From a bacterium BMS3Bbin13 (lineage in GTDB: Bacteria > Pseudomonadota > Gammaproteobacteria > 21-64-14): a stretch of DNA of 64,000 nt. Under the pieces are notes generated by a model. That model did not search any database. It saw only the letters and a program-made list of their open reading frames with translations, and was not told where the DNA came from. Location: NCBI GenBank assembly GCA_002897735.1, contig BDTW01000042.1, forward strand, positions 1 through 64,000, read 5' to 3'. Below are positions 36,844 through 47,354 of this stretch, in pieces. Each line of letters opens with the position of its first letter. Position 1 is the stretch's first letter. The translations under genes and the position numbers were made by a program.

Positions 36844-38196
36844 TCAGCTCAGGTAGCGGAGATACAGGTAGAGGCTCGCGATCGCGACGCTGAACAGCAT
36901 CAGCGGGAAGGCCTGGAGCAGGAACGGGACGAAGCGTATCGGATGCCCGGCCCGCTCCGAGAATCCCGCCACGATCAGGTTGGCGCTCGCGCCGATGATG
37001 GTGCCGTTTCCGCCCAGACAGGCCCCCAGGGCGAGCGCCCACCACAGGGGCAGCAGGGCGTCGGGACCGCCGAAGGTCGGCCCCATGTTCTTGACCAACG
37101 GGATCATGGTCGCGACGAAGGGGATGTTGTCGACGATCGAGGAGGCGATCGCGGATACCCACATCACCGCCATCGCGGTGACCGGCAGGCTGTCGCCGGT
37201 GAGGTCCAGGACGTGGTGGGCGAGGATCTTGAGGATCCCCGATCGGTCGATCCCCGCGACTACGATGAACAGCCCCACAAAAAAGAAGATGGTCACCCAT
37301 TCCACCTCACCGAAGGCGCGGTGGACCTGGCGCGATTGTTCTTCGGCCTTGCGGGGCCAGTTGTCGAGCAACAGCAGTAACGACGCGCCGAACATCGCGA
37401 TCGTCGCGGGTTCCACGCGCAGGACGTGCGCCAGCATGAAGCCCAGGATCACCAGCGCCAGCACGAACAGGGATTGCTTGAGCAACCGGGTGTCCGTGAT
37501 CGCCTCGCGCTCGTCGAAGTGCATGACCCGCCCGCGCGCCTCCTCGGTGGCATGCAGCCGCCGGCCGTAGATGACGTAGATCGGCACCAGGGTCGCGACC
37601 ATGATGACCAGCACGATCGGAGCCAGGTTGACCACGAAGTCCATGAAGTTCAGGTGGGCGGCCGAGCCGATCATGATGTTCGGGGGGTCGCCGATCAACG
37701 TCGCGGTCCCGCCGATGTTCGAGAACAGGATCTCGCTGAACAGGTACGGGTAGGGGTTTACCTTCAACTCCTCGGTGATGAGCAGCGTCACCGGCGCGAT
37801 CAACAGTACCGTGGTCACGTTGTCCAGAAAGGCGGAGAAGAACGCCGTGACCAGCGAGAACATGAGCAAGATGCCCCACGGCTCTGCCCGCACCTTCTTG
37901 GCCGACCAGATGGCGACGTACTGGAAGACCCCGCAGCGCCGGGTGATCGCGACGATCACCATCATCCCGGCCAGCAGCCCCAGCGTATTGAAGTCCACCC
38001 CGCGCACCGCGGCCTGCTGATTCAGGACGCCGGAGAAGATCATCAGGCCGGCGCCCAGGAGGGCGACGATCGCGCGGTTGATGCGCTCGGAGATGATCAC
38101 CGCATAGGTGACGACAAAGACGGCGCCGGATACCCACAGGGGATCCCAGCCGAAGATCACGCGCGGGATCCATTGCCCCGTCAGCGCGCCGTGCAT
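36844..38196 (-). CDS. ArsB/NhaD-family ion transporter
   Basis: The 450-residue membrane protein has 11-12 helices and the family hallmarks FSAFLDNVTTVLLIAPVT and NIGGTATLIGDPPNIMIG, repeated in the second half as IASSIVDNIPFVATMIPL and LGGNGTIIGASANLIV. Members of the ion-transporter superfamily with this build include NhaD Na+/H+ antiporters, ArsB-type exporters and anion carriers; sequence alone does not settle which. No arsenic genes are nearby. The upstream CBS-domain gene ends 3 bases before its start, so it may be regulated by nucleotides through that partner. Confidence 0.88.
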   Translation of the reverse strand: MHGALTGQWIPRVIFGWDPLWVSGAVFVVTYAVIISERINRAIVALLGAGLMIFSGVLNQQAAVRGVDFNTLGLLAGMMVIVAITRRCGVFQYVAIWSAKKVRAEPWGILLMFSLVTAFFSAFLDNVTTVLLIAPVTLLITEELKVNPYPYLFSEILFSNIGGTATLIGDPPNIMIGSAAHLNFMDFVVNLAPIVLVIMVATLVPIYVIYGRRLHATEEARGRVMHFDEREAITDTRLLKQSLFVLALVILGFMLAHVLRVEPATIAMFGASLLLLLDNWPRKAEEQSRQVHRAFGEVEWVTIFFFVGLFIVVAGIDRSGILKILAHHVLDLTGDSLPVTAMAVMWVSAIASSIVDNIPFVATMIPLVKNMGPTFGGPDALLPLWWALALGACLGGNGTIIGASANLIVAGFSERAGHPIRFVPFLLQAFPLMLFSVAIASLYLYLRYLS

Positions 38197-38199
38197 GTT

Positions 38200-38703
38200 T
38201 CAGTCCTTCCCCGCGAGCCTGCGAAAGACTTCCCAGTACGAGACCACACCGAGGAGCCGCCCGGATTCCGCGTCCACCACCGGGAGGCTGCAGCGCCCCC
38301 GATACAGGAGGAGCAGGGTCTCCGTGAGCGGGGTTCCGGGCCGTACGAGCACGGTGTCGTCGTCGGCCTTCTCGGCGGACGACGATTCCGGCGCCGCCTC
38401 GGCGTGGTTCTCCAGGCATTCGCGCACGGACAACCCGCTGACTTCCCGCAGGCGCAGGCGCAGGTCCTCGATGGAGTCGTGTACGTAGGTGAGGTCCGTG
38501 AGCCCGCCCGGAACGGTCGCCGCCTTGGGGAGCAGCAGTCCGAGCAGGTGGCGGGCCTCGAAGAGGCCGATGAACTTCCGGTCGGCGTCGACGATCGGTA
38601 TCGACCGGTAACGATGCTTGAGCAACAGCTCCAGTGCCCCCGCGACCGTATCGGTCGCCTGGAGGGTGACGGGCCGGCGGTTCATGATGAGTTCCACGCT
38701 CAT
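38200..38703 (-). CDS. CBS-domain pair protein
   Basis: The 167-residue protein consists of two CBS motifs: residues 1-60 (MNRRPVTLQATDTVAGAL, YRSIPIVDADRKFIGLFE) and about 110-167 (VLVRPGTPLTETLLLL, CSLPVVDAESGRLLGVVS). Such paired domains bind adenine nucleotides and report energy state. The start is taken as ATG at 38703 (MSVELIMNRRP); the track's TTG/GTG start adds 22 unlikely residues. It lies directly upstream of the ArsB/NhaD-type transporter and probably regulates it. Confidence 0.8.
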   Translation of the reverse strand: MSVELIMNRRPVTLQATDTVAGALELLLKHRYRSIPIVDADRKFIGLFEARHLLGLLLPKAATVPGGLTDLTYVHDSIEDLRLRLREVSGLSVRECLENHAEAAPESSSAEKADDDTVLVRPGTPLTETLLLLYRGRCSLPVVDAESGRLLGVVSYWEVFRRLAGKD

Positions 38704-38823
38704 GACGGACCTCACGACAGGGTGCGACGGGACCGGGGCATTCTCACATGGACACGACGAACGATCCACCGGGGCCGCGCCTCGCGGCGCCCCGGTGGGC
38801 GGCGGACGACCCGGGGCGGGGGG

Positions 38824-39831
38824 TCAGACCTTGTAGTAGTCCCGGTACCACTCGACGAAGCGCGCGATCCCCGTCTCCACGCTCGTGTCGGGGCGGTAGC
38901 CGACGTCACGCACCAGGTCCTCCACGTCCGCGTAGGTATCCGGGACGTCGCCCGGTTGCAACGGGAGCAGATTCTTCTCCGCGGTCTTTCCGAGGCACCG
39001 TTCGAGCACCTCGATATAGCGGGTCAGTTCCACGGTCTGATGGTTGCCGATGTTGTAGAGACGGTAGGGCGCCTTGCTGCCCGCCGCGTCCGGGGCGTCC
39101 CCCGACCAGGAGGGATCGGGCGCGGGGACGCGGTCCAGGACGCGGATCACACCTTCCACGATATCGTCGATATAGGTGAAGTCGCGCCGGTGCCGGCCGT
39201 GGTTGAATACGTCGATCGGCTCTCCGGCGAGGATCTTGCGCGTGAACAGGAACAGCGCCATGTCGGGCCGGCCCCAGGGGCCATAGACGGTGAAGAAGCG
39301 CAGCCCGGTGGTCGGCAATTCGTACAGATGGCTGTAGGCGTGCGCCATCAGTTCGTTGGCCTTCTTGGTGGCGGCATACAGGCTGACCGGGTGATCGACG
39401 TTGTCGTGCACCGAAAACGGCATCCGCGTGTTGGCCCCGTACACGGAACTGCTGGATGCGTAGACGAGGTGTTCGACGCCGTTGTGCCGGCAGCCCTCCA
39501 GGACGTTGACAAAGCCGATCAGGTTGGTGTCGACGTAGGCGTGCGGGTTCTCGATCGAGTAGCGCACGCCCGCCTGGGCGGCGAGGTTCACCACCCGCTC
39601 GGGCCGCAGGCGCGAGAACGCCTCGGCCACGCCGTCGCGGTCCTCGAGATCGATGCGTAATTCGGTATATCCGCGATGGGTCCGGTTACGGGCGAGGCGC
39701 GCCTGCTTGAGCACCACGTCGTAGTAGTCGTTCAGGTTGTCGAGGCCGATGACCTCGTCGCCCCGTTCGAGCAGACGCAGCGAGAGGGCGGAGCCGATGA
39801 AACCCGCCGATCCGGTTACCAGTACCCGCAT
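38824..39831 (-). CDS. UDP-glucuronate 4-epimerase-like sugar epimerase
   Basis: The 335-residue protein is an extended short-chain dehydrogenase. The NAD-binding motif is [15 protein letters not shown] (residues 3-17) and the catalytic Tyr/Lys pair is in [15 protein letters not shown]. Features such as [17 protein letters not shown] and [17 protein letters not shown] fit UDP-glucuronate 4-epimerases. It would make UDP-galacturonate for exopolysaccharide. ATG at 39831 is chosen over the TTG four codons upstream. The UDP-sugar dehydrogenase gene ends 33 bases upstream of it. Confidence 0.9.
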   Translation of the reverse strand: MRVLVTGSAGFIGSALSLRLLERGDEVIGLDNLNDYYDVVLKQARLARNRTHRGYTELRIDLEDRDGVAEAFSRLRPERVVNLAAQAGVRYSIENPHAYVDTNLIGFVNVLEGCRHNGVEHLVYASSSSVYGANTRMPFSVHDNVDHPVSLYAATKKANELMAHAYSHLYELPTTGLRFFTVYGPWGRPDMALFLFTRKILAGEPIDVFNHGRHRRDFTYIDDIVEGVIRVLDRVPAPDPSWSGDAPDAAGSKAPYRLYNIGNHQTVELTRYIEVLERCLGKTAEKNLLPLQPGDVPDTYADVEDLVRDVGYRPDTSVETGIARFVEWYRDYYKV

Positions 39832-39864
39832 GCGATCCCCCAACCGGCCCGCCGGGCCGGTTCG

Positions 39865-41142
39865 TCAAAGCCGCGCATCCACCGCCTCTTTGGGCAGGAT
39901 GCCCTTTACATCGAACAAGACCATCTCGGCCCCGCCGAGCGCGCGGATCCGCTCCGCGCCCCACTCGCGGAACTGCCGGTGGCCCACCGCAATCACGACG
40001 GCGTCGTAGGCCCCGGGTTCCGGATCGCGGATCAGCTCGATCCCGTATTCGCGACGCGCCTCCTCCGGGTCCGCCCACGGGTCGTGGACCTCGACGGCGG
40101 CGTGGTAGCTGCGCAACTCGTCCACGATGTCGGTGACACGGGTATTGCGCAGGTCGGGGCAGTTCTCCTTGAAGGTGACCCCGAGGATCAGGATGCGCGC
40201 GCCCACCATCTGGATGCGCCGTTGCGTGAGCAGCTTGAGTACCCGCTCGGCGACGTGTGCGCCCATCGCGTCGTTGATCCGCCGGCCGGCAAGGATTATC
40301 TCGGGGTGATAGCCGACCTCCTGGGCCTTGTGGGTCAGGTAATAGGGGTCCACGCCGATGCAGTGTCCGCCGACCAAACCGGGACGGAAGGGCAGGAAAT
40401 TCCACTTGCTCCCGGCCGCCTCCAGGACCTCGATGGTGTCGATTCCGAGGCGGTTGAAGAGCAGCGAGAGTTCGTTGATGAGCGCGATGTTCACGTCGCG
40501 CTGGGTATTCTCGATGACCTTCGCGGCTTCCGCGACGCGAAGGCTGCTCGCGCGGTGCGTGCCGGCGGTGATCACCCGCCGATAGAGGTCGTCGACGAAA
40601 TCGGCCGCCTCGGGCGTCGAGCCCGAGGTCACCTTGCGGATGGAGGTCACCCGATGTTCCTTGTCCCCCGGATTGATGCGCTCGGGGCTGTAACCGGCGA
40701 AGAAGTCGCGGTTGTAGGTCAGGCCCGATTCCGCCTCCAGGATCGGCACGCACACTTCCTCGGTGGCGCCCGGATAGACCGTGGACTCGAAGATCACCAC
40801 GTCGCCCGGCGACAGCACCCCGCCCACCGTGCGGCTCGCGGCTTCGAGCGGTTGCAGATCCGGGCGCTTGTACCGGTCGATGGGCGTCGGGACCGTCACC
40901 ACATAGACGTTGCACGGCGCGAGATCGGCCGGCGCTGCGGTGAGCGAGAGACTGCCGGCCTGCGCGAGTTCCTCGGTGGTGATCTCGAGCGTCCGGTCGC
41001 GGCCGGCCTTCAGTTCCGCGATCCGCCCGGCCTTGACGTCGAAGCCGAGCGTGGGGAAGTGGTGGGCGAATTCGACCGCCAGCGGCAGGCCTACGTAACC
41101 CAGGCCGATTACTCCGATTCGGGCGTCCTGAACGTTCAGCAT
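39865..41142 (-). CDS. UDP-sugar dehydrogenase (TviB/WbpO-type)
   Basis: The 426-residue enzyme has an N-terminal NAD-binding domain ([17 protein letters not shown]), the central domain with the catalytic Cys in [16 protein letters not shown], and the C-terminal UDP-binding domain ([16 protein letters not shown]). The TviB/WbpO branch oxidises UDP-GlcNAc or UDP-GalNAc to the uronic acid. The start is ATG at 41142 ([13 protein letters not shown]). It and the epimerase form a leftward pair, divergent from the glycosyltransferase gene, and together supply acidic sugars for an exopolysaccharide. Confidence 0.93.
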   Translation of the reverse strand: MLNVQDARIGVIGLGYVGLPLAVEFAHHFPTLGFDVKAGRIAELKAGRDRTLEITTEELAQAGSLSLTAAPADLAPCNVYVVTVPTPIDRYKRPDLQPLEAASRTVGGVLSPGDVVIFESTVYPGATEEVCVPILEAESGLTYNRDFFAGYSPERINPGDKEHRVTSIRKVTSGSTPEAADFVDDLYRRVITAGTHRASSLRVAEAAKVIENTQRDVNIALINELSLLFNRLGIDTIEVLEAAGSKWNFLPFRPGLVGGHCIGVDPYYLTHKAQEVGYHPEIILAGRRINDAMGAHVAERVLKLLTQRRIQMVGARILILGVTFKENCPDLRNTRVTDIVDELRSYHAAVEVHDPWADPEEARREYGIELIRDPEPGAYDAVVIAVGHRQFREWGAERIRALGGAEMVLFDVKGILPKEAVDARL

Positions 41143-41569
41143 GGTGAGGATCTCATTCTCGCTTGTCGTCGAGCGCCCTGTCCGGGCCCGCCGCGCACGT
41201 ATCGCCCGCCGGAGCCGGGTCGGAGGGACCGTGCCGGATACCGAATGCATCGTAAAAAACGCATGTTACCCGACTCCACGTCCCTTCGCGAGTGGCGCCC
41301 GCCGTCCATCGGAATATCTGCGAGGCTTGGCCCGTCTGTTGCGTTGTCACATGCGGGACATCGGCCGTATAGTACGATGCACTTGGGTTGCCGGGGTCTC
41401 GTTCCGAGGGGCTCCGGGACGGCCGACCCGACAGGCTGCCGGGCGTCACGCGCACGGAGTGCGCCGATCCGGTTACCCTGCAGGTGCATCGGGTCGTGGA
41501 TGGGCATGGGCGGCGCGCGGCGTGCCGGTTCCGCGCGGGGTCGGGCGACAGCGAGAAGGCGAGAAGAAC
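41143..41569. other. Divergent intergenic region of the EPS genes; no gene
   Basis: About 430 bases separate the UDP-sugar dehydrogenase from the divergent glycosyltransferase. The track's long frame through it is not family-like. It should hold both promoters; I see no clear operator. Confidence 0.5.
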
Positions 41570-42976
41570 GTGGGGACCGTCCGGCTGTTTCGGCACTATG
41601 TCCCGGTGCCGATTCTGGTGTTGATGCTGGTCGAGGCGGTGGTGTTCGCCGCCTCCGTCTACGTCGGCGCCTATGCGCGTTTCTTTCCGAACCTCGGTGA
41701 GGTCCGGGCCAGCGTGGGGGCCCTGCCCCCGCGTGCCGCAGCGTATTCCCTGGTAATGGTGCTGAGTCTCGCGGCGGTGGGCCTCTACCACACACGCCAC
41801 CGGGAAGGGCTGCTCGGCGTGCTGCTGCGGGTGCTGACCGGCTTCGCCCTGGGCATCATCGAGTTGCTCGTCCTGTTCTACGTGTTTCCGTCGTTCTTCC
41901 TCGGACGCGGTGCCTTGGCGCTCTCCGTCGCGGTCTCACTGGCCGGCATCCTCGTCATCCGCGGCCTGTTCTTCCCCTTGCTGCTCGACCCCGTCGCCCT
42001 TCGCAGGCGGGTGCTGGTGCTCGGGGCGGGTGACAAGGCGAACTCGATCACCCGCCTGCGCCGTCGCGCGGATCAGCGCGGGTTCCAGATCGTGGGCTTC
42101 GTGCATGTGGAAGGCGAGCAGGACGTCGTGCCGCCCGAGCGTGTCTTCCATCCGGAGTCGTCGCTCGTCGAGTTCGCCGCCCTGCGCCGCGTCGACGAGA
42201 TCGTGGTGGCGGTGAACGACCGGCGCCGGGGGTTTCCCCTGCATGAACTCCTCGATTGCCGCCTGAGCGGGATCGACATAGTCGACGTGCTCACGTTCTT
42301 CGAGCGCGAGACCGGCAAGGTGCGCGTCGATCTGCTCAATCCGAGCTGGTTGGTGTTCTCGGACGGTTTCCAACAGAGTGCCGTGCGCGAGATCTCCAAG
42401 CGGCTGTTCGATGTGGCGGCAAGCGGCTTCCTGCTGGTCGTGACCTGGCCGGTGGTGCTCATGGCGGTCGTCGCGATCCTCGTCGAGGGGCGCGGCCGCG
42501 GGCCGGTGTTCTACCGCCAAGTCCGTGTCGGTCAGCGAGGGCGCCCCTTCCAGGTGTTCAAACTCCGCAGCATGCGCGTCGATGCCGAGGCCGACGGGCA
42601 CGCACAATGGGCCGAGCACGACGACCCGCGTATCACGCGTGTGGGCGCGATACTGCGTCACTATCGCATCGATGAACTGCCCCAGATCCTCAATGTCCTG
42701 CGCGGCGACATGAGCTTCGTCGGCCCGCGTCCCGAACGCCCGGAGTTCGTCGCCGACTTCACCGATCGGCTGCCGTACTACGCCGAGCGCCACCGGGTGA
42801 AACCGGGCATCACCGGCTGGGCCCAGCTCTGCTTCCCCTACGGGGCATCGGAGCGGGCCGCCATCGAGAAGCTTCAGTACGATCTCTACTACGTCAAGAA
42901 CCACAGCCTGCTGCTGGATATCCTGATCCTGCTGCAGACTGCCGAGGTGGTGCTGTTCGGAAAGGGGGCGCGTTAG
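41570..42976 (+). CDS. Exopolysaccharide glycosyl-1-phosphate transferase (TIGR03013/XrtA-type)
   Basis: This enzyme starts polysaccharide synthesis by loading a sugar phosphate onto undecaprenyl phosphate in the inner membrane. About four N-terminal helices (residues 8-130) precede a Rossmann-like domain (RRRVLVLGAGDKANSI). The C-terminal bacterial sugar transferase domain contains KRLFDVAASGFLLVVTWPVV, VFKLRSMRVDAEADG and DMSFVGPRPERPEF. The pattern matches the PEP-CTERM/XrtA-linked branch of about 460 residues. I take GTG at 41570 (VGTVRLFRHYVPV) as the start; the 143 extra residues of the track's ORF are improbable. No exosortase gene is in the window. Confidence 0.88.
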   Translation: MGTVRLFRHYVPVPILVLMLVEAVVFAASVYVGAYARFFPNLGEVRASVGALPPRAAAYSLVMVLSLAAVGLYHTRHREGLLGVLLRVLTGFALGIIELLVLFYVFPSFFLGRGALALSVAVSLAGILVIRGLFFPLLLDPVALRRRVLVLGAGDKANSITRLRRRADQRGFQIVGFVHVEGEQDVVPPERVFHPESSLVEFAALRRVDEIVVAVNDRRRGFPLHELLDCRLSGIDIVDVLTFFERETGKVRVDLLNPSWLVFSDGFQQSAVREISKRLFDVAASGFLLVVTWPVVLMAVVAILVEGRGRGPVFYRQVRVGQRGRPFQVFKLRSMRVDAEADGHAQWAEHDDPRITRVGAILRHYRIDELPQILNVLRGDMSFVGPRPERPEFVADFTDRLPYYAERHRVKPGITGWAQLCFPYGASERAAIEKLQYDLYYVKNHSLLLDILILLQTAEVVLFGKGAR

Positions 42977-43284
42977 GCCGCATTCTCCATCGGCACCCGT
43001 CGCGAGCGCGCCTCGGCGGTCGCGGAACGAGGCCGATGCGAATACCACGCCGGCCCCATAGGGCCTGTACCCGCTGCATCCTGCATCGGCTGTTTGGCAT
43101 CCGCGATCTCCGGAGTGGAATTCCCCTCTGCCCGGGCTGTCCGTCATACGGGTTCCGCAGTCGGGTCGATCCGGTTCGGCGCCCGGCAACGGTTTTTTGC
43201 TCAAGAAAAGATGCATCACGTCCGATAAACGGAGAAGACCCCCCTTTATGCTTTTCATTCCCGCCTGATTTTAGGAGCTTGCGG
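42977..43284. other. Intergenic region upstream of the GGDEF/EAL gene; no gene
   Basis: About 300 bases hold no recognisable gene. The last 60 bases are AT-richer than the surroundings and end in TTTTAGGAG, the ribosome binding site of the next gene; a promoter is likely in this stretch. Confidence 0.45.
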
Positions 43285-46200
43285 GTGGATCGTTTGGTTT
43301 GTGAAGCAAGCGGACGAGAAGCCCGGCTTGAACGCTTGGCAGAGGAACAGACCGGGCCGATGTTCAACGGCATCAATTTATTGCAGGCGGTTCCCTCGCG
43401 CACCGAAACCCGCGTCAGCAGGTTTGTCATGGTGCTGTTGCTGTTTGGATTTCTGGCCGCACTCCCGTTCGCCGCGGTTCAGTGGCCGGCCTCCAATCTG
43501 CTGTATGCCGGTGCCGGCATTGCGACCTTCGCGGAAATCACCACCGGGGGATTGCTGATCACCCAAGCGTTCCTCCTGCGCCACGATGCGGGGCTGGTGC
43601 TGGGCTTCGGCTATCTGCTGGGCGGCCTGATTGTCTTGATCGATCTGCTGCTCGCTCATGGCACGGCCACCCGTTTGTGGTTGTTCCGGCTCTGGCATGG
43701 GGTGTTCGTGTTGAGCGTCCTGGCGTATGCCATTTTGAATGTTCGCGGTGACGCACCGATCAACCGGAGTTGGTTCGCGAGGCGCGCCCGCTGGGCGGCC
43801 GGCGGTAGTGGATTGGCACTGACCGCGGTGCTGATCTATCTCGCCGTCCGCCCGTTTCCATTGCCTCCGATCCTTCATGGAACCGATTTCATTACATTGC
43901 CCGATCTGCTGACGAACGGCGTCCAGCTGGTCGTGATGATCGCCGCCTGTTTGCTGCTTTTGACAACCAAGCGCAAGACGGTCCTTTCCATATGGATGGC
44001 CGCAGTGGCCTTGAGTACGGCGATCGATATTGTGCTGTTTGTTCTGGGAGGAAAGCTTTTCAGCGTAGGTCTGTACGTTTCCAAACTCAACAATCTCGTT
44101 TCCGGCACTTTGATTTTTGGAGTGATCTTTTACCATGCCGTACGGGTTCAATCGGAGCTGCTGCGGGCCAATCGACGGCTGACCTGGATGGCGCTGTCCG
44201 ACACCCTGACCGGCCTGCCCAACCGTTGCGCCCTCCTGCAAAAGTTGCCCGAGGCCATGGCCCGCACCCGGCGGGATCAGCGTCTGCTCGCCGTCTGCAT
44301 GATGGATCTGGACGACTTCAAGTCCGTCAACGACGCCCATGGTCATGTGGGCGGCGACCAGGTGCTCCGCGAGATCGCCCATCGCCTGCAAGGGGCGACG
44401 CGGGAAACCGACACCGTCGTCCGACTGAGCGGCGATGAGTTTGTGCTGCTCCTGGAGGGCATCGAGCGCATGGACGATCTGGAGCAAATCCTGGAACGGG
44501 TCCATGTCGCCATCATGGCACCGATCACCCTGGAGAACGGGGGGCGTGCTCAGATCCAGGCCAGTCTGGGGCTTGCGTTCTACCCCTTGGCCAAGGGAGG
44601 AGCAACATCCGACGGACTTCTGCGTCTGGCCGACCAGGCCCTGTACCGGGCCAAGGCCCACAAGGGGAGGCGGACGCAGTGGTGGATATTGGCCGGTGAT
44701 GTGGAGAAGCCGGAGGCGGTGGAGTGGGGGGGGGAGTCGAAGGTGGAGACCGTGCCCGCCTACGGGGCGGAAGCGGCGCGGCGCCTCGTCTCGTTGCGTG
44801 CCCTGCTCGGTGCCGTGACCGAGCGTTTTATCGGGCTCTTCTACGCCGGGCTTGCCCGCGAGTCGGTGACGGCGATGATCCTCGATGCGCTCCCCCCGGG
44901 GGATCTCGGCCGCCTCAAGGCGAAGCAGTGCGAGCATCTCAATTTCATCACCAACCCCGTGCTCGAGGAGTCGGCCCACCGCGAGGCCGCCCGGCGCCTC
45001 GGGCGGGCTCATGCCGCCGTGGGCGTGGATCGTCCCTGGCTGATTCAGAGCTACGGGCTGTGGATGGATGCGCTGCCGAGCGTGTTCGCGCGCGAGCCGT
45101 TGCGGCTGCGCCTCGCACAGCCGGTGCTCGCCCGGCGCATGGCTCTGGAGGTCGAATTCGAACTCGAAGGCTACGCCGAGGTCGACTGCTCCCTCGATCG
45201 GGTCCACGGTGCGATCGAGGATCTTGCCTGGCACGCCGAGCAATACACCGACCTGATCGAAGGGGCCGTCCTTGCCCTGCTCGGGCTCGAGCAGGTCGCG
45301 GCGGCCACCATCGCCCGCCCCGACGCCGAGGGTGTATTGCAATACGAAGCGATCGCGGGCGAGCCCTTCCGGTGCTATCTCGAACAACTCAAGGCGGGCA
45401 AGACTTTGCCCATCCGGATTGATTTCGAACCCCCCGAAGGTCGGGGCACAAGCTATGAGGCTTGGCACAGCGGCGAAATTCAGCACGTGTTGCATTACGC
45501 CACCGATCCCCGCGTTGTCCCCTGGCGGGAGGTGGCTTCGGGTTTGGGCATTCGCTCCTCGGCGGCGGTACCGCTTCGCATCGGGGGTGCCCCGGTGGCG
45601 CTGCTCCTGATCTTTTCACGCTATGCCGGGGGCTATACCGGTTCGGCGCAACGGGCGCTGCTCGAGCATCTGCAACGGGTGCTCTCGCTCGGCCTCGAAC
45701 GCTTGCGCCAAGCCCCCCGGGTGCAGGCCGCGCCCGAGCGGCGACGATACCGGCACCTCCTCGCCTCGGGGGGGCTCGAGATGTTCTACCAACCGGTGGT
45801 GGATCTCAAGCATGGGGAGTTGGTCAAGGTCGAAGCGCTTGCGCGGCTGCACGAGGACGATGCGTGGTTCACCCCGGATCGGTTTCTGCCCGCCTTCGGC
45901 CACGAGGACCTCTACGCCCTGTATCGGCTCGGTCTTGACCAGGCCCTTCAAGCCCTCGATTCATGGCGGGCACCGGGCCTCGTAGTCGACGTGAGCCTCA
46001 ATCTGCCGCCGCGGGGATTGAGCGAACCGCGGTACCTCGAGGCGACTCGACAGGCGCTTGCCGCTCACCCCCTGCCCGCGGGGCGTCACCTCTCGGTGGA
46101 GATCCTGGAAACCGAAGAGCTGCAGCAGTCCGCCTCCGTCGGGTCGATGCTCGCACCGTGGCGCGAACTGGGGGTACAGTTCGCCCAGGACGATCTGGGC

Positions 46201-46806
46201 AGCGGTCACTCGAGCTTGGTCCGTCTGCGCCGGATCTGCTTCGAGGAGATCAAAATCGATCGGGGATTGGTGCGAGGGGTCGCGGCCGATCCGTTGCGGG
46301 TGCTCAGGTTCATCGCGCGCCTGACCGACCTCGCCCAAGAGGCGGGTGCGCGGGTGGTGGTCGAGGGGCTGGAAAGCTTGGGGCTCATCGAGGCGGCGGC
46401 GATCCTCGGGGCCGACCTCGGCCAAGGCTATGCGATCGCCCGCCCGCTTGCCGCCGGGGATCTCCTCGCCTGGGCCGGGACACACCCGCCGCTTGCGATC
46501 GACCCCGCGCGGCCCCGCACCGCCCTCGGAGTCCTGGCGGAATCGATCCGTTGGGAACAACGTCTCGCGGCGGTGTCCGCCTGGCCGGAGATCCTTCGTC
46601 AGCTCGCCGCCCGACCATGCGCCGAGGGCTGCTACCTGCACGAGCGGGGGCTGGAAGCTTCCCCGCTGGGCGAGGCCCATGAGGCGATGCACATTGAAAT
46701 CGCGCGGGACGGAAACCTTCAGAGCCCGGCCTACCGGAACCTGCACGAGCGGCATCTGGCGCTGCTGGTCGAGCGGGCGACCGAGGGGGAGAATGGGGCG
46801 GATTGA
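43285..46806 (+). CDS. Membrane c-di-GMP protein: 7-8 TM, GGDEF, globin-like, GAF, EAL
   Basis: This 1173-residue protein both may make and break c-di-GMP. Order: 7-8 membrane helices (about 40-285), GGDEF domain (about 300-460; LTGLPNRCALLQK; active-site-like RLSGDEFVLLL), a globin-coupled-sensor-like helical domain (about 495-655; ARRLGRAHAAVGVDRPW with the candidate haem His), a GAF-like domain (about 660-800) and an EAL domain (about 825-1070) with KVEALARL, VEILETEE, DDLGSGHSSL, IKIDRG and VVEGLES. SGDEF in place of GGDEF is usually tolerated. The sensor domains sit between the two catalytic domains, which is unusual. The start is GTG at 43285, with TAGGAG 7 bases upstream; the frame upstream of it is poor. 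Confidence 0.88.
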   Translation: MDRLVCEASGREARLERLAEEQTGPMFNGINLLQAVPSRTETRVSRFVMVLLLFGFLAALPFAAVQWPASNLLYAGAGIATFAEITTGGLLITQAFLLRHDAGLVLGFGYLLGGLIVLIDLLLAHGTATRLWLFRLWHGVFVLSVLAYAILNVRGDAPINRSWFARRARWAAGGSGLALTAVLIYLAVRPFPLPPILHGTDFITLPDLLTNGVQLVVMIAACLLLLTTKRKTVLSIWMAAVALSTAIDIVLFVLGGKLFSVGLYVSKLNNLVSGTLIFGVIFYHAVRVQSELLRANRRLTWMALSDTLTGLPNRCALLQKLPEAMARTRRDQRLLAVCMMDLDDFKSVNDAHGHVGGDQVLREIAHRLQGATRETDTVVRLSGDEFVLLLEGIERMDDLEQILERVHVAIMAPITLENGGRAQIQASLGLAFYPLAKGGATSDGLLRLADQALYRAKAHKGRRTQWWILAGDVEKPEAVEWGGESKVETVPAYGAEAARRLVSLRALLGAVTERFIGLFYAGLARESVTAMILDALPPGDLGRLKAKQCEHLNFITNPVLEESAHREAARRLGRAHAAVGVDRPWLIQSYGLWMDALPSVFAREPLRLRLAQPVLARRMALEVEFELEGYAEVDCSLDRVHGAIEDLAWHAEQYTDLIEGAVLALLGLEQVAAATIARPDAEGVLQYEAIAGEPFRCYLEQLKAGKTLPIRIDFEPPEGRGTSYEAWHSGEIQHVLHYATDPRVVPWREVASGLGIRSSAAVPLRIGGAPVALLLIFSRYAGGYTGSAQRALLEHLQRVLSLGLERLRQAPRVQAAPERRRYRHLLASGGLEMFYQPVVDLKHGELVKVEALARLHEDDAWFTPDRFLPAFGHEDLYALYRLGLDQALQALDSWRAPGLVVDVSLNLPPRGLSEPRYLEATRQALAAHPLPAGRHLSVEILETEELQQSASVGSMLAPWRELGVQFAQDDLGSGHSSLVRLRRICFEEIKIDRGLVRGVAADPLRVLRFIARLTDLAQEAGARVVVEGLESLGLIEAAAILGADLGQGYAIARPLAAGDLLAWAGTHPPLAIDPARPRTALGVLAESIRWEQRLAAVSAWPEILRQLAARPCAEGCYLHERGLEASPLGEAHEAMHIEIARDGNLQSPAYRNLHERHLALLVERATEGENGAD

Positions 46807-46915
46807 GGCCCGGGTGCAACGGGATGCGAAGATCGAGTCTCCCGCCGGCGTCATCGATGGCGGCGAGGATCCGCACGGGGTCGGCGGTGGCCCGACCTTC
46901 CGTAACCTATTGTTT

Positions 46916-46990
46916 TGGTGGGCGATGCTGGGATCGAACCAGCGACCCCTGCCGTGTGAAGGCAGTGCTCTCCCGCTGAGCTAATCGCCC
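46916..46990 (-). tRNA. tRNA-Val(CAC)
   Basis: On the minus strand a full cloverleaf starts at GGGCGATTAGCTCAG. The anticodon loop TTCACAC sits on a CTGCC/GGCAG stem, the T arm has GGTTCGATCC, and the acceptor ends TCGCCC plus encoded ACCA. Anticodon CAC reads GUG. Confidence 0.95.
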
Positions 46991-47354
46991 GCTTTATTCC
47001 TCGACAACCGATCGCGCACTGCTTGCCGGAACCCGGTCGAGTGGCAGCCATGCCGGACGATGGTTGCCGCCGTATGCCGTTTCGCTGTTGCGCATTCTAC
47101 TACGTCCGGCCGCGGCGTCCAGCGGACCGAGTCGGTAGCTTCTCGCGTCCCGCGCCGGGCGGGTGTTGTGCGGGAATCGGTGCGCGTAGCGTGGCGCGCC
47201 GCCGGCGCCCGGCTGGGCGGCGTCCACCTCGAGGCGCCACGGCCAAAGCCCCGGGGTCTGCGGGACTTCGCCTTCCCGACGCCGGGCCATGGGCGGCGGG
47301 ATGTCTGCGGTACCTGCCGTGGGACCGTCCGCACCGCTTTCCGGCGGCCGCGAG
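46991..47354. other. Intergenic region between tRNA-Val and the HEAT-repeat gene; no gene
   Basis: Only short unconvincing ORFs. It should hold the tRNA promoter on the minus strand; TAGAAT near 47094 (minus strand) is a possible -10 but the distance and -35 are poor. Confidence 0.4.
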
